Below, one piece after another: positions 9,630 through 17,265 of a stretch of 64,000 nucleotides of DNA; position 1 is the first letter of the stretch; each line of letters starts with the position of its first letter. The position numbers and the translations under genes were made by a program. The notes below the pieces were generated by a model. That model was not told the origin of the DNA. It searched no databases and saw nothing but the letters and a program-made list of their open reading frames with translations. Source of the stretch: Lysobacter sp. ISL-50 (GTDB taxonomy: Bacteria > Pseudomonadota > Gammaproteobacteria > Xanthomonadales > Xanthomonadaceae). Location of the stretch: assembly GCF_018612875.1 (NCBI RefSeq), contig NZ_JAGGRI010000002.1:1-64000 (forward strand). Direction: 5' to 3'.

Positions 9630-10589
9630 GCCTTTGTAGGAGGGGCTTCAGCCCCGATGCTTTCCGTTCCGATCGCCGCGCCTGATCGAAAGGCATCGGG
9701 GCTGAAGCCCCTCCCACAAAAGACCTCGTCGCCGCGCTAAGTCCGTGCGCGCGCAGCGGTGGCGCGTGGAAATCGAGTTCGCCTATGCGATCCCGGCGCT
9801 GAGTTCGGTGGCTGTGTATCGCAGCCGCCCGGCGTAGGCCTTTGTAGGAGGGGCTTCAGCCCCGATGCTTTCCGTTCCGATCGCCGCGTCTGATCGAAAG
9901 GCATCGGGGCTGAAGCCCCTCCCACAAAAGACCTCTCCGCCGCGCTAAGTCCGTGCGCGCGCAGCGGTTGTGCGTAGAAATCGAGTTCGCCTATGCGACC
10001 CCGGCGCTGAGCTCGGTGGCGCTGTATCGCAGCCGCCCGGCGTAGGCCTGTGTAGGAGGGGCTTCAGCCCCGATGCTTTCCGCTCCGATCGCTGCGCCTG
10101 ATTGAAAAGCATCGGGGCTGAAGCCCCTCCTACAAAAGACCTCGCCGCCGCTAAGCCCATGCGCGCGCGGCGGTTGTGCGTGGAAATCGAGTTCGCCTAT
10201 GCGATCCCGATGCTGAGCTCGATGGCTTTGTATCGCAGCGGCCCGGCGTAACCGCGGAAGCAGGAGGCCTTTGTGGGAGGGGCTTCAGCCCCGATGCTTT
10301 CCGTTCCGATCGCCGCGCCTGATCGAAAGGCATCGGGGCTGAAGCCCCTCCCACAAAAGACCTCGCCGCCGCGCTAAGTCCGTGCGCGCGCAGCGGTGGC
10401 GCTTGGAAATCGAGTTCGCCTATGCAACCCCGGCGCTGAGCTCGGTGGCTCTATATCGCAGCCGCCCGGCGTAGGCCTTTGTAGGAGGGGCTTCAGCCCC
10501 GATGCTTTCCGCTCCGATCGCCGCGCCTGATCGAAAGGCATCGGGGCTGAAGCCCCTCCTACAAAAAAACTCGCCGCTGCGCTAAGTCC
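9537..10589. repeat. Five tandem ~208-bp units: fucosidase gene tail plus inverted REP pair
   Basis: Units begin at about 9537, 9745, 9953, 10159 and 10382. Each holds a copy of the last ~90 coding bases of the fucosidase gene including its stop codon, then two REP cores in opposite orientation, then a short GCGCTAAGTCC link. Copies 2-5 would still encode tails like the parent (EIEFAYA, SSVALYRSRPA, stop). Unit 4 carries an extra ~16 bases after its stop. Differences are scattered, so the amplification is not recent or is under gene conversion. The copies lack starts and cannot be read from the parent frame. Confidence 0.92.
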
Positions 10590-10637
10590 GTGATTCTGAA
10601 CTGCAATTCAGCCTCCCACGTGCTATGGTTGCATCCA

Positions 10638-10770
10638 GAAGGGGAGTAGCTCCCAACTGTCGTATCGTCATTACGGGTCCACGACCCCGGTGCGACAGGC
10701 ATCCGACCCCCGGCCACGCGTCGGCCGGATGCGAGCAAGACCTTCGCCGCAAGCGGCGAAGGCACGTCTC
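10638..10770 (+). promoter_or_regulatory. yybP-ykoY (manganese-sensing) riboswitch
   Basis: This leader of the TerC-family gene holds the conserved parts of the yybP-ykoY RNA. A GGGGAGTAG strand (10641-10649) lies at the 5' side, followed by a long GTCGTAT...GTGCGAC paired arm. The second loop strand GAGCAAGACC (10733-10742) follows, and then the hairpin CCTTCGCCGC/GCGGCGAAGG closes the element. This class senses Mn2+ and is typical upstream of TerC/Alx/MntP genes, where metal binding increases expression. About 70 bases with a further hairpin-capable stretch separate it from the start at 10839. Confidence 0.88.
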
Positions 10771-10838
10771 CCGATCTCCACCGGATGACGCTTCGTGGCC
10801 CGCGGCCATGAGGCGTTTCTTTTATCCGGGAGATTCAA

Positions 10839-11807
10839 ATGGAAACCATCGGTAGTCCGATGCTGTGGGGCGCGTTCGCCGCCTTCGTCGTGGTCGCGCT
10901 GCTCGTCGATCTGGTGCTGATGCGCCACGGCGGGCCGCACAAGGTGACGTTCAAGGAAGCGGCCTGGTGGAGCGTGGGGTGGATCGCGCTGGCGCTGGTG
11001 TTCAATGCGGGCCTGTGGTGGTACGTGAGCCAGCAAGTTGGCGCTGAAGTAGGTAACCGGGTCGGGCTTGAATTTTTAACCGGTTACTTGGTCGAGAAGT
11101 CGCTCGCGATCGACAACATCTTCGTGTTCCTGATGCTGTTCTCGTACTTCGCCGTGCCCGAGGAACAGCGCCAGCGCGTGCTGGTGATCGGCGTGCTCGG
11201 CGCGATCGTGCTGCGCGCGATCCTGATCTTCGCCGGCGCCCTGCTGCTGGCCAAGTTCCACTGGATTCTCTATGTGTTCGGCGCGTTCCTGGTCATCACC
11301 GGCATCAAGATGCTGCTCGCCGCCGGCAAGGCGCCGGACCTGGACAACAACCCGGTGCTCAAGTGGATGCGCGGCCATCTGCGCCTGACCGACGACTACC
11401 ACGACAGCAAGCTGTCGATCGTGCGCGAAGGCAAGCGCTGGTTCACGCCGTTGTTCGCGGTGATCGTGCTGATCGGCGTCACCGACGTGATCTTCGCGGT
11501 GGATTCGATCCCGGCGATCTTCGCCATCACCAGCGATCCGTTCATCGTCCTGACCTCGAACGTGTTCGCCGTGCTCGGCCTGCGCGCGATGTTCTTCCTG
11601 CTGCAGGGCATGGCCGACCGCTTCCACCTGTTGCCGTACGGCCTGGCCCTGGTGCTGGTGTTCATCGGCACGAAGATGCTGCTGATCGATATCTACAAGG
11701 TGCCGATCCTGGTGTCGCTGCTGGGCGTGGCGGCGATCATCGGCAGCTCGGTGGTGCTCAGCCTGATCAAGCCGGCGCCGGCCAAGCCGGACGCCGGCGC
11801 GAGCTGA
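10839..11807 (+). CDS. TerC/Alx-family integral membrane protein (probable Mn2+ exporter)
   Basis: This inner-membrane protein of 322 aa has about nine hydrophobic segments spread along its length. The family signature regions are GLEFLTGYLVEKSLAIDNIF (acidic residues in the membrane), LFSYFAVPEEQQ-like loop, GVLGAIVLRAILIFAGA and VTDVIFAVDSIPAIFAITSD. Members (Alx, MeeF/MeeY) export Mn2+, and the yybP-ykoY riboswitch directly upstream supports that role here. Start follows GGGAG at a good distance. It is a single gene. A GC-rich hairpin at about 11817-11834 follows the stop. Confidence 0.92.
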   Translation: METIGSPMLWGAFAAFVVVALLVDLVLMRHGGPHKVTFKEAAWWSVGWIALALVFNAGLWWYVSQQVGAEVGNRVGLEFLTGYLVEKSLAIDNIFVFLMLFSYFAVPEEQRQRVLVIGVLGAIVLRAILIFAGALLLAKFHWILYVFGAFLVITGIKMLLAAGKAPDLDNNPVLKWMRGHLRLTDDYHDSKLSIVREGKRWFTPLFAVIVLIGVTDVIFAVDSIPAIFAITSDPFIVLTSNVFAVLGLRAMFFLLQGMADRFHLLPYGLALVLVFIGTKMLLIDIYKVPILVSLLGVAAIIGSSVVLSLIKPAPAKPDAGAS

Positions 11808-11930
11808 TCGCCGCGGCGGCCGGCTGACCGGCCGAAACGCCGATAAAGGGACATGGCGGGCCGCGGCGCCGATGGTTACATTGGCGCCGCGTTCCGTTTT
11901 TCGTTTCCACCCCTTCGACGGTGTCGCGAC

Positions 11931-12791
11931 ATGGCCCGAACCGCCAGCAATCAGACCATCGCAAAAACCGCGGCGAAGAAAGCCGCGTCCAGGCAGGTGT
12001 CTGCAAAGAAGGCGCCCGCGAAGAAAGCCGCGGCGAAGAAAGCGCTCGCGAAGCAGGCCGTCCCGCGCCCGGCCGCGCCGCCGCTCGCGCACCGCCTCGA
12101 CGACGCCCTGCATCAACTCAGGACCTCATCCAGCCAAGCCTATCGCGATGGCCTGGCGCGCTACGCCATTCCCACCGAGCGCGCCTTCGGCGTGCCGATG
12201 GGTTCGATCCAGGCCATCGCCAAACGTTTGGGCCGCGACCATGAACTGGCCGCGGCGCTGTGGAACAGCGGCTGGTACGAAGCGCGGCTGCTCGCGTCCT
12301 ACCTCGACGATCCGGCCCAGGTCACCGCCGCTCAGATGGACGCCTGGAGCCGCGATTTCGACAACTGGGCGGTCTGCGACACGATCTGCTTCGCCTTGTT
12401 CGACCGCAGTCCGCTGGCTTGGCGCAAGATCGAACAATGGGCGCCGCGCCGCGACGAATACGTGCGCCGCGCCGCGTTCGCGATGCTGGCCAGCAAGACC
12501 GTGCACGACAAGGTGGCCGAGGACGCGCCGTTCCTGCGCGGCCTGGAACTGATCGAAGCGCACGCCGGCGACGAACGCAATTTCGTCAAGAAGGCGATCA
12601 ACTGGGCGCTGCGTTCGATCGGCAAGCGCAACCTCGCCCTGCATGGCGCCGCGGTCGCGGTGGCGACGCGGTTGGCGGACTCGAAAGACGCCGCGCCGCG
12701 TTGGATCGGCAAGGATGCGCTGCGCGAACTGCGCAGCGCGGCGGTGCTGGCGCGATTGGCGAAGAAATCCCGAGCCGTCAAAAGATCTTGA
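11931..12791 (+). CDS. AlkD-like HEAT-repeat DNA glycosylase with Lys/Ala-rich N-terminal tail
   Basis: This is a DNA alkylation repair enzyme of the AlkC/AlkD superfamily, which removes bulky or cationic alkylated bases without base flipping. Residues about 50-286 give the all-helical repeat pattern (GVPMGSIQAIAKRLGRDHEL, SWYEARLLASYLDDPAQVT-like, WSRDFDNWAVCDTICF, RNFVKKAINWALRSIGKRN). The first ~45 residues are a repeat of AKKAA-type units as in histone H1-like tails, expected to bind DNA non-specifically. I chose ATG 11931; an upstream frame continuation exists but lacks a ribosome site. Length is 286 aa. Confidence 0.85.
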   Translation: MARTASNQTIAKTAAKKAASRQVSAKKAPAKKAAAKKALAKQAVPRPAAPPLAHRLDDALHQLRTSSSQAYRDGLARYAIPTERAFGVPMGSIQAIAKRLGRDHELAAALWNSGWYEARLLASYLDDPAQVTAAQMDAWSRDFDNWAVCDTICFALFDRSPLAWRKIEQWAPRRDEYVRRAAFAMLASKTVHDKVAEDAPFLRGLELIEAHAGDERNFVKKAINWALRSIGKRNLALHGAAVAVATRLADSKDAAPRWIGKDALRELRSAAVLARLAKKSRAVKRS

Positions 12792-12799
12792 TCAACTCC

Positions 12800-12960
12800 C
12801 TCTCCCTCTCCCGCTCGCGGGAGAGGGCTGGGGTGAGGGGATGAGCGCCGCAGGCGCGAATGCTCTTGCTTGAAGCTCCGACGCCGGCCGAGCCCTCACC
12901 CCAACCCCTCTCCCGCTAGCCACCCAAGGTGACTCCCTTCGGGGCGCGGGAGAGGGGCTC
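12800..12960. repeat. Pair of CCCTCTCCCG hairpin repeats (intergenic, convergent genes)
   Basis: A hairpin with arms ccctctcccg (12804-12813) and cgggagaggg (12818-12827) is followed by GGGGTGAGGGG. About 70 bases on, the inverted version begins (CCCTCACCCC...CCCCTCTCCCG) and closes near 12958. Such C/T-rich palindromic elements are scattered between genes in Xanthomonadaceae. It separates the converging AlkD-like and peptidase genes, and could also end transcription from both sides. Confidence 0.75.
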
Positions 12961-12984
12961 CAATAGATGTTTCCGAGTGGTGTG

Positions 12985-14043
12985 TCAGCGAGCCTTAGCG
13001 CCCGGCTCGGCCAATTTCTCATCCTTGAACAAGGCCACATGCGGCACGCCGTCGCCGCCGATCCAGCCGCGGTACATGCCCTCGGTGTTGAACGGCAAGG
13101 CGAAGCTGCCGTCGCTGTCGAGCGCGATCGCACCGCCGTCGCCGCCGGCCTTGGGGATGTCGCCGTTGATCACGCCTTCGGAGGCTTGGCTGATGCTCTG
13201 CCCGGCGTACTGCACGCGCGCGCAGATCTCATGCGCGGCCACCGCGCGGATGTAGTACTCGCCCCAGCCGGTGCCGGAGACCGCGCAGCGCGCGTTGGCG
13301 TAGGTGCCGGCGCCGATGATCGGCGCGTCGCCGACGCGGCCGTAGCGCTTGTTGGTCATGCCGCCGGTGGAGGTGCCCGCGGCGAGACGGCCCTGCGCGT
13401 CCAGCGCGACCGCGCCGACGGTGCCGAAATGCTTCGCCGTTTCGATGTCTTCGTGAGCCTGGCCGAAGGCTTCTTCCTTCAGCGCCTTCTGCAACTGCTG
13501 CCAGCGTTTTTCGGTGCGGAAGTACGACGGCTCCACCAGGGTCACGCCGTTTTCCTTCGCGAACGCCTCGGCGCCGTCGCCGGTCATCATCACGTGCCTG
13601 GATTTCTCCATCACCGTGCGCGCGAGCAGGATCGGATTCTTGACCCGATGCACGCCGGCGATCGCGCCGGCGCGCAGGCTGGCGCCGTCCATCACCGCCG
13701 AGTCGAGTTCGTTCTTGCCGTCGTGAGTGAACACCGCGCCGCGGCCGGCGTTGAACTGCGGCGCGTCCTCCAGCACGGTGATGGCGGCGGTGACCGCGTC
13801 CAGCGCCGGCTTGCCGGCGGCCAGTTGCGCATGGCCGGCGCGCAGCGCCTGTTCCAGCGCGGCGCGCGCGTCTTTTTCGTCCTGCTCGCTCAGGCCGGCG
13901 CGTTCGACGCCGGCGCCGCCGTGGATGACCAGCACCGGTTGCGCGGCCAGCGCGGCCGGCGCCAGCGCCAGCGACAACGCGATCGACAGCGCGGCCGATC
14001 CCCACACACGATTCGAGCAGCGACGGCGCGACAGGTTCTTCAT
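12985..14043 (-). CDS. Isoaspartyl peptidase / L-asparaginase family Ntn hydrolase, exported
   Basis: This autocleaving threonine hydrolase acts on beta-aspartyl dipeptides and sometimes asparagine. It has a signal peptide (cleavage near ALAA, residue about 34) and the N-terminal motif PVLVIHGGAG. GRGAVFTHDGKNELDSAVMDG follows, and then the autoprocessing site HFG|TVGAVALD with nucleophile Thr208. The downstream TSTGGMTNKRYGRVGDAPI and GAGTYAN motifs line the active site. At 352 aa its length is normal. It lies 43 bases downstream of a cyanophycinase-type gene on the same strand. That fits a pathway in which the cyanophycinase releases beta-Asp-Arg and this enzyme splits it. Confidence 0.93.
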   Translation of the reverse strand: MKNLSRRRCSNRVWGSAALSIALSLALAPAALAAQPVLVIHGGAGVERAGLSEQDEKDARAALEQALRAGHAQLAAGKPALDAVTAAITVLEDAPQFNAGRGAVFTHDGKNELDSAVMDGASLRAGAIAGVHRVKNPILLARTVMEKSRHVMMTGDGAEAFAKENGVTLVEPSYFRTEKRWQQLQKALKEEAFGQAHEDIETAKHFGTVGAVALDAQGRLAAGTSTGGMTNKRYGRVGDAPIIGAGTYANARCAVSGTGWGEYYIRAVAAHEICARVQYAGQSISQASEGVINGDIPKAGGDGGAIALDSDGSFALPFNTEGMYRGWIGGDGVPHVALFKDEKLAEPGAKAR

Positions 14044-14086
14044 CTTTCGGCTCCAGGGGTGGGACGGGCAGTCGTGGCCGGCGCGC

Positions 14087-15163
14087 TCAGGCGGTCGGCT
14101 CGCGGCGGATCAGTTGCCCGGATTCGACATCATAAAGCTCCGAGAACGCCGGCCGTTCGACCTTGAAGTCGCCCATGCGCAACGTGCTGTCCGCGCCGAC
14201 GCCGATCACCGGCACCGCGCGCAGGCTCAGCGGCTCGCCCTGCGCGTAGACGTCGGCGCGCAGGCTCGGCCGCACCAGCCAGGCCTTGCCGCCGTTGCCG
14301 CTGAACACGCGGCCCTCGCCCTGCGCGTCGATGCACAGCGCGGTGTATTCGTCGATGCCCAGGCCGACCAGATCGTCGCGGCGATGGTCCTGCGACAGCC
14401 GCGCCAGGAAGGCGATCAGCCGGCCCAGACGCTCGCGCTTGCCGAAGTGGCTGTCGGTGATGACCCGCTGCAGATACGGCAGGTGCAGGAAATTATCGAC
14501 CAAGGTCAGCTGCGGCCCGGTGGGATCGTCCAATGCCGCCTGCGAGACCAGGCTGCCGCCGTCCATGGCGCCGTAGGCGTAAGCGCCCAGGATCGCCAGC
14601 CCGGCGCTGGTGCCGCCGATCGGCTTGCCCGCGCGCACGTGGGCGTCGAGCGCGCGCGCCAGCGGCGTGTCTTTCCAGTAGCGCACATAGCGCGATTGAT
14701 CGCCGCCGGCGATGAAGATGCCGTCGGCGCCGCGCACGATCTCCAGCACGCGCGGATCGCTGGCGGCGCGGCGATCTTCGAACACCAAGGTCTGCGCGGC
14801 GGTGATGCCGCCGAGATCGCGGAAGAATTCGTCCTGCGCTTCGGCCGCGCCGGATGCGCGCAGGATCACGATGCGGCCATGGCCGGCGCGCTCGATCATC
14901 CAGGCGAAGGCCTCGCGCGGCCAGTCGCCGCCGCCGACCAGCATCATCCCGGCGCGGGTCGGCGCCGGCCGCGGCGCGGCGAGATCGCCGATCTGGTAGT
15001 AGCGATAACCGTCGCGCTGCGCGTCGTCAGTTGTCGCCGCGCGCTTGGGCACCGCGCTCGCGGGCGCCGCCGCCGGCCCCTGCGCCGCCGCGCCGGCGCT
15101 CGCGCACAGCCACGCCAGCATCAGCGCCATCGCGCCGCCACACCACTTCGACGAACCCAGCAT
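14087..15163 (-). CDS. Cyanophycinase-like S51 serine peptidase, exported
   Basis: This peptidase-S51-fold enzyme of the cyanophycinase type cleaves the beta-linked Asp-Arg polymer cyanophycin into beta-Asp-Arg. I start at MLGSSKWCGGAMALMLAWL, which gives a clean signal peptide (cleavage near GAAAQ). An upstream ATG at 15220 is possible. Family motifs are MMLVGGGDW, GRIVILRASG, GIFIAGGDQSRYVRYW and the nucleophile elbow IGGTSAGLAILG (Ser186 from this start). VDNFLHLPYLQRVITDSHFGKRERLGRL and GLGIDEYTAL follow. Length is 358 aa. It is the first gene of a two-gene operon with the isoaspartyl peptidase. Export suggests scavenging of external polymer rather than use of an internal store; no cyanophycin synthetase is in the window. 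Confidence 0.88.
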   Translation of the reverse strand: MLGSSKWCGGAMALMLAWLCASAGAAAQGPAAAPASAVPKRAATTDDAQRDGYRYYQIGDLAAPRPAPTRAGMMLVGGGDWPREAFAWMIERAGHGRIVILRASGAAEAQDEFFRDLGGITAAQTLVFEDRRAASDPRVLEIVRGADGIFIAGGDQSRYVRYWKDTPLARALDAHVRAGKPIGGTSAGLAILGAYAYGAMDGGSLVSQAALDDPTGPQLTLVDNFLHLPYLQRVITDSHFGKRERLGRLIAFLARLSQDHRRDDLVGLGIDEYTALCIDAQGEGRVFSGNGGKAWLVRPSLRADVYAQGEPLSLRAVPVIGVGADSTLRMGDFKVERPAFSELYDVESGQLIRREPTA

Positions 15164-15291
15164 GCTCGGTCTCCGGACGGATCGATAGCCATGACGAAGC
15201 AGGGCGCGACGATCCCCCACGACGCTCGCGCATCGTCCGTGAGCGGCGCGCGAGCATGACGGCGGCCCCGGCGCTGGGCTAATGTCGGCGC

Positions 15292-15993
15292 ATGGACACC
15301 GCCCTCGACGCCTGGTTCACCAGCGAAATCCTCGTGCACGAAGAGGCGCTGGTGCATTACCTGCGGCGCTGGTGGTCGCACGGCGACGAGGTCCACGACC
15401 TGCGCCAGGAGGTCTATGTGCGGGTCTACGAGGCCGCGGGCAAATCCCGCCCGCGCCAGCCCAAATCGTTTCTGTTCGCGACCGCGCGGCACCTGATGAC
15501 CGACCGCCTGCGCCGCGGCCGGGTGGTGTCGATCGAGCCGGTGGGTGATTTCGAGTCCTTGAACGTCTTGGTAGATGAGGTCTCTCCCGAACGCCGGCAC
15601 GGCGCGCGGCAGAACCTGCGGCGCTTGGCGGAAGCCTTCGACCGCCTGCCCGAACGTTGCCGGCAGGTGGTGTGGCTGCGGCGGGTGGAGGAATTGCCGC
15701 AGAAACAGGTGGCGCTGCGCATGGGCATTACCGAGAAGACCGTGGAGAAACAGATCGCCAAGGGCATGCGCCTGCTCGCCGAGCACTACTACGGCGGCGC
15801 GCAGGCCCTGGCCGACATGGCGCCGGCGCGCGCGATCGAGGCAGGCGAGGGCCCGGCGACGGGGCGCTCGAAGCGGGAGGAAGCGCGGCCGCCGGCATCG
15901 CCGCGCGCGGCCACGCAGCAGGTTCGGCAGGACACCACGCGGCAACCGCCGGACGACAGGAATCGCGGACATGGCAGGAAGCAGACAGATTGA
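15292..15993 (+). CDS. ECF RNA polymerase sigma factor, FecI-type
   Basis: This extracytoplasmic-function sigma factor probably activates the TonB receptor gene downstream. Region 2 covers residues about 15-80 (HYLRRWWSHGDEVHDLRQEV, PKSFLFATARHLMTDRLRR). Region 4 covers about 110-165 (RLPERCRQVVWLRRVEELPQ, QVALRMGITEKTVEKQIAKG). The C-terminal ~55 residues are a Pro/Arg/Glu-rich extension beyond the usual ~170 aa. The FecR gene overlaps the last 23 bases, so the two are translationally linked. It diverges from the cyanophycinase gene with 128 bases between. Confidence 0.92.
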   Translation: MDTALDAWFTSEILVHEEALVHYLRRWWSHGDEVHDLRQEVYVRVYEAAGKSRPRQPKSFLFATARHLMTDRLRRGRVVSIEPVGDFESLNVLVDEVSPERRHGARQNLRRLAEAFDRLPERCRQVVWLRRVEELPQKQVALRMGITEKTVEKQIAKGMRLLAEHYYGGAQALADMAPARAIEAGEGPATGRSKREEARPPASPRAATQQVRQDTTRQPPDDRNRGHGRKQTD

Positions 15994-17077
15994 ACAGGCG
16001 GCCGCCGATTGGCTCGCCCGCCGCGACGGCGGCGATTGGCCGGCGCAGGCGCAGGCGCAACTCGATGCCTGGCTCGCGGAATCGACCGCGCACCGGGTCG
16101 CGTTCCTGCGCCTGAGCGCGGCCTGGAGCGAGGGCGACCGGCTCAAGGCGCTGGCGGCGGGAACCGAGCCAGGGCAGATGCCCGAGCGCGGCGCGTGGAC
16201 GGCGCCGCCGTTCGCGGCGCGCGCGGAACACGCGGGCGATGCCGGCGATGGCGATACCGACGCCGCTGAACCTGCGGCAGCGGGAGCGCCCGTGCGCGCG
16301 GATGCGCTGGTGTTCGCGCCGCGTCCGCGCGCGCGTCGCCGCCATGGCGCGCGTTGGGCCGCAGCAGCAGCGGTGGGCGTGGTCGCGTTGTCGTTGTTTT
16401 GGGGCTGGTCGCTGTACGGCACGGTCGAGCAAGCCTCGTATCGCACCGCCATCGGCGATCTGACCACCGTGCCGCTGGCCGACGGCTCGCGCGCCACGCT
16501 CAGCAGCGACAGCCGCATCGACGTCGCCTTGTCGCGCGCGCAGCGCCGGGTCGAGCTGCGGCAGGGCGAGGCCTTCTTCGATGTCGCGAAAGATCCCGGC
16601 CGGCCGTTCGCGGTCGAAGCCGGCGGCCGTCGCGTGGTCGCGGTGGGCACGCATTTCTCCGTGCGCCGCGACGGAGGCGACCTGCGCGTGGTGGTGACCG
16701 AAGGCACGGTGCGCCTGGAATCGCAGCCCATCGACGGCCATCGCCAGCCGACCACGCTGTTGCCGGCCGGCAGCATCGCCCTGGCCGGCCGCAACGGCGT
16801 GCTGGTGCGCAGCGTGTCGGTCGATGAGGCCGAGCGTGTGGTGGATTGGCGCAACGGCTATCTGGTGTTCCGCGACACGCCGCTGGCCGCGGCCGCGGCC
16901 GAGTTCAACCGCTACAACGCGCGCAAGCTGGTGATCGGCGACGCCGCCGCCGGCGAGCTGCGCGTGGGCGGCAATTTCCGCTGGTCCAATGCCGAAGTCT
17001 TCGTCGGCCTGCTGGAACAGGCGATGCCGGTGCGGGCCGAGCGCTTGCACGACCGGATCGTGCTGCACAGCCGTTGA
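15971..17077 (+). CDS. FecR-family transmembrane anti-sigma regulator
   Basis: This inner-membrane signal transducer carries the signal from a TonB receptor to its ECF sigma factor. Residues about 1-55 form the cytoplasmic DUF4880-type domain (QIEQAAADWLARRDGGDWP). A single membrane helix lies at about 122-145 (ARWAAAAAVGVVALSLFWGW). The periplasmic FecR domain follows (TVPLADGSRATLSSDSRIDV, RRVELRQGEAFFDVAKDPGR, RVVAVGTHFSVRRDGGDLRV), and the C-terminal DUF4974-like part ends VRAERLHDRIVLHS. Start ATG 15971 lies inside the sigma gene end. Length is 368 aa. Confidence 0.92.
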   Translation: MAGSRQIEQAAADWLARRDGGDWPAQAQAQLDAWLAESTAHRVAFLRLSAAWSEGDRLKALAAGTEPGQMPERGAWTAPPFAARAEHAGDAGDGDTDAAEPAAAGAPVRADALVFAPRPRARRRHGARWAAAAAVGVVALSLFWGWSLYGTVEQASYRTAIGDLTTVPLADGSRATLSSDSRIDVALSRAQRRVELRQGEAFFDVAKDPGRPFAVEAGGRRVVAVGTHFSVRRDGGDLRVVVTEGTVRLESQPIDGHRQPTTLLPAGSIALAGRNGVLVRSVSVDEAERVVDWRNGYLVFRDTPLAAAAAEFNRYNARKLVIGDAAAGELRVGGNFRWSNAEVFVGLLEQAMPVRAERLHDRIVLHSR

Positions 17078-17265
17078 GCGCCGCGCTCGGCGTTTATCCG
17101 CGCCGGTTCTCGATCGCGCCAATCCGCGCTGTCGCGCGCGCACCCCGATGGGCACACTACGCGCCGCGCGCGCCGCGGCTTTGCCCGGCGCGCGTGCGGG
17201 ATTTGCCGAGTTCGTTCGTCTGATAACAAAGGCGCGGTCAGCGCCGACTGGGGAGGGGAAAGCCG

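Noticed and set aside
9630-10354. Small minus-strand peptides beginning GGASAPMPFDQ
   Set aside because: They are translations of the repeated REP core and occur wherever REPs do.
9537-10589. CRISPR array
   Set aside because: The ~208-base units are near-identical throughout, contain REP palindromes and gene-tail sequence, and have no repeat/spacer alternation; no cas genes are present.
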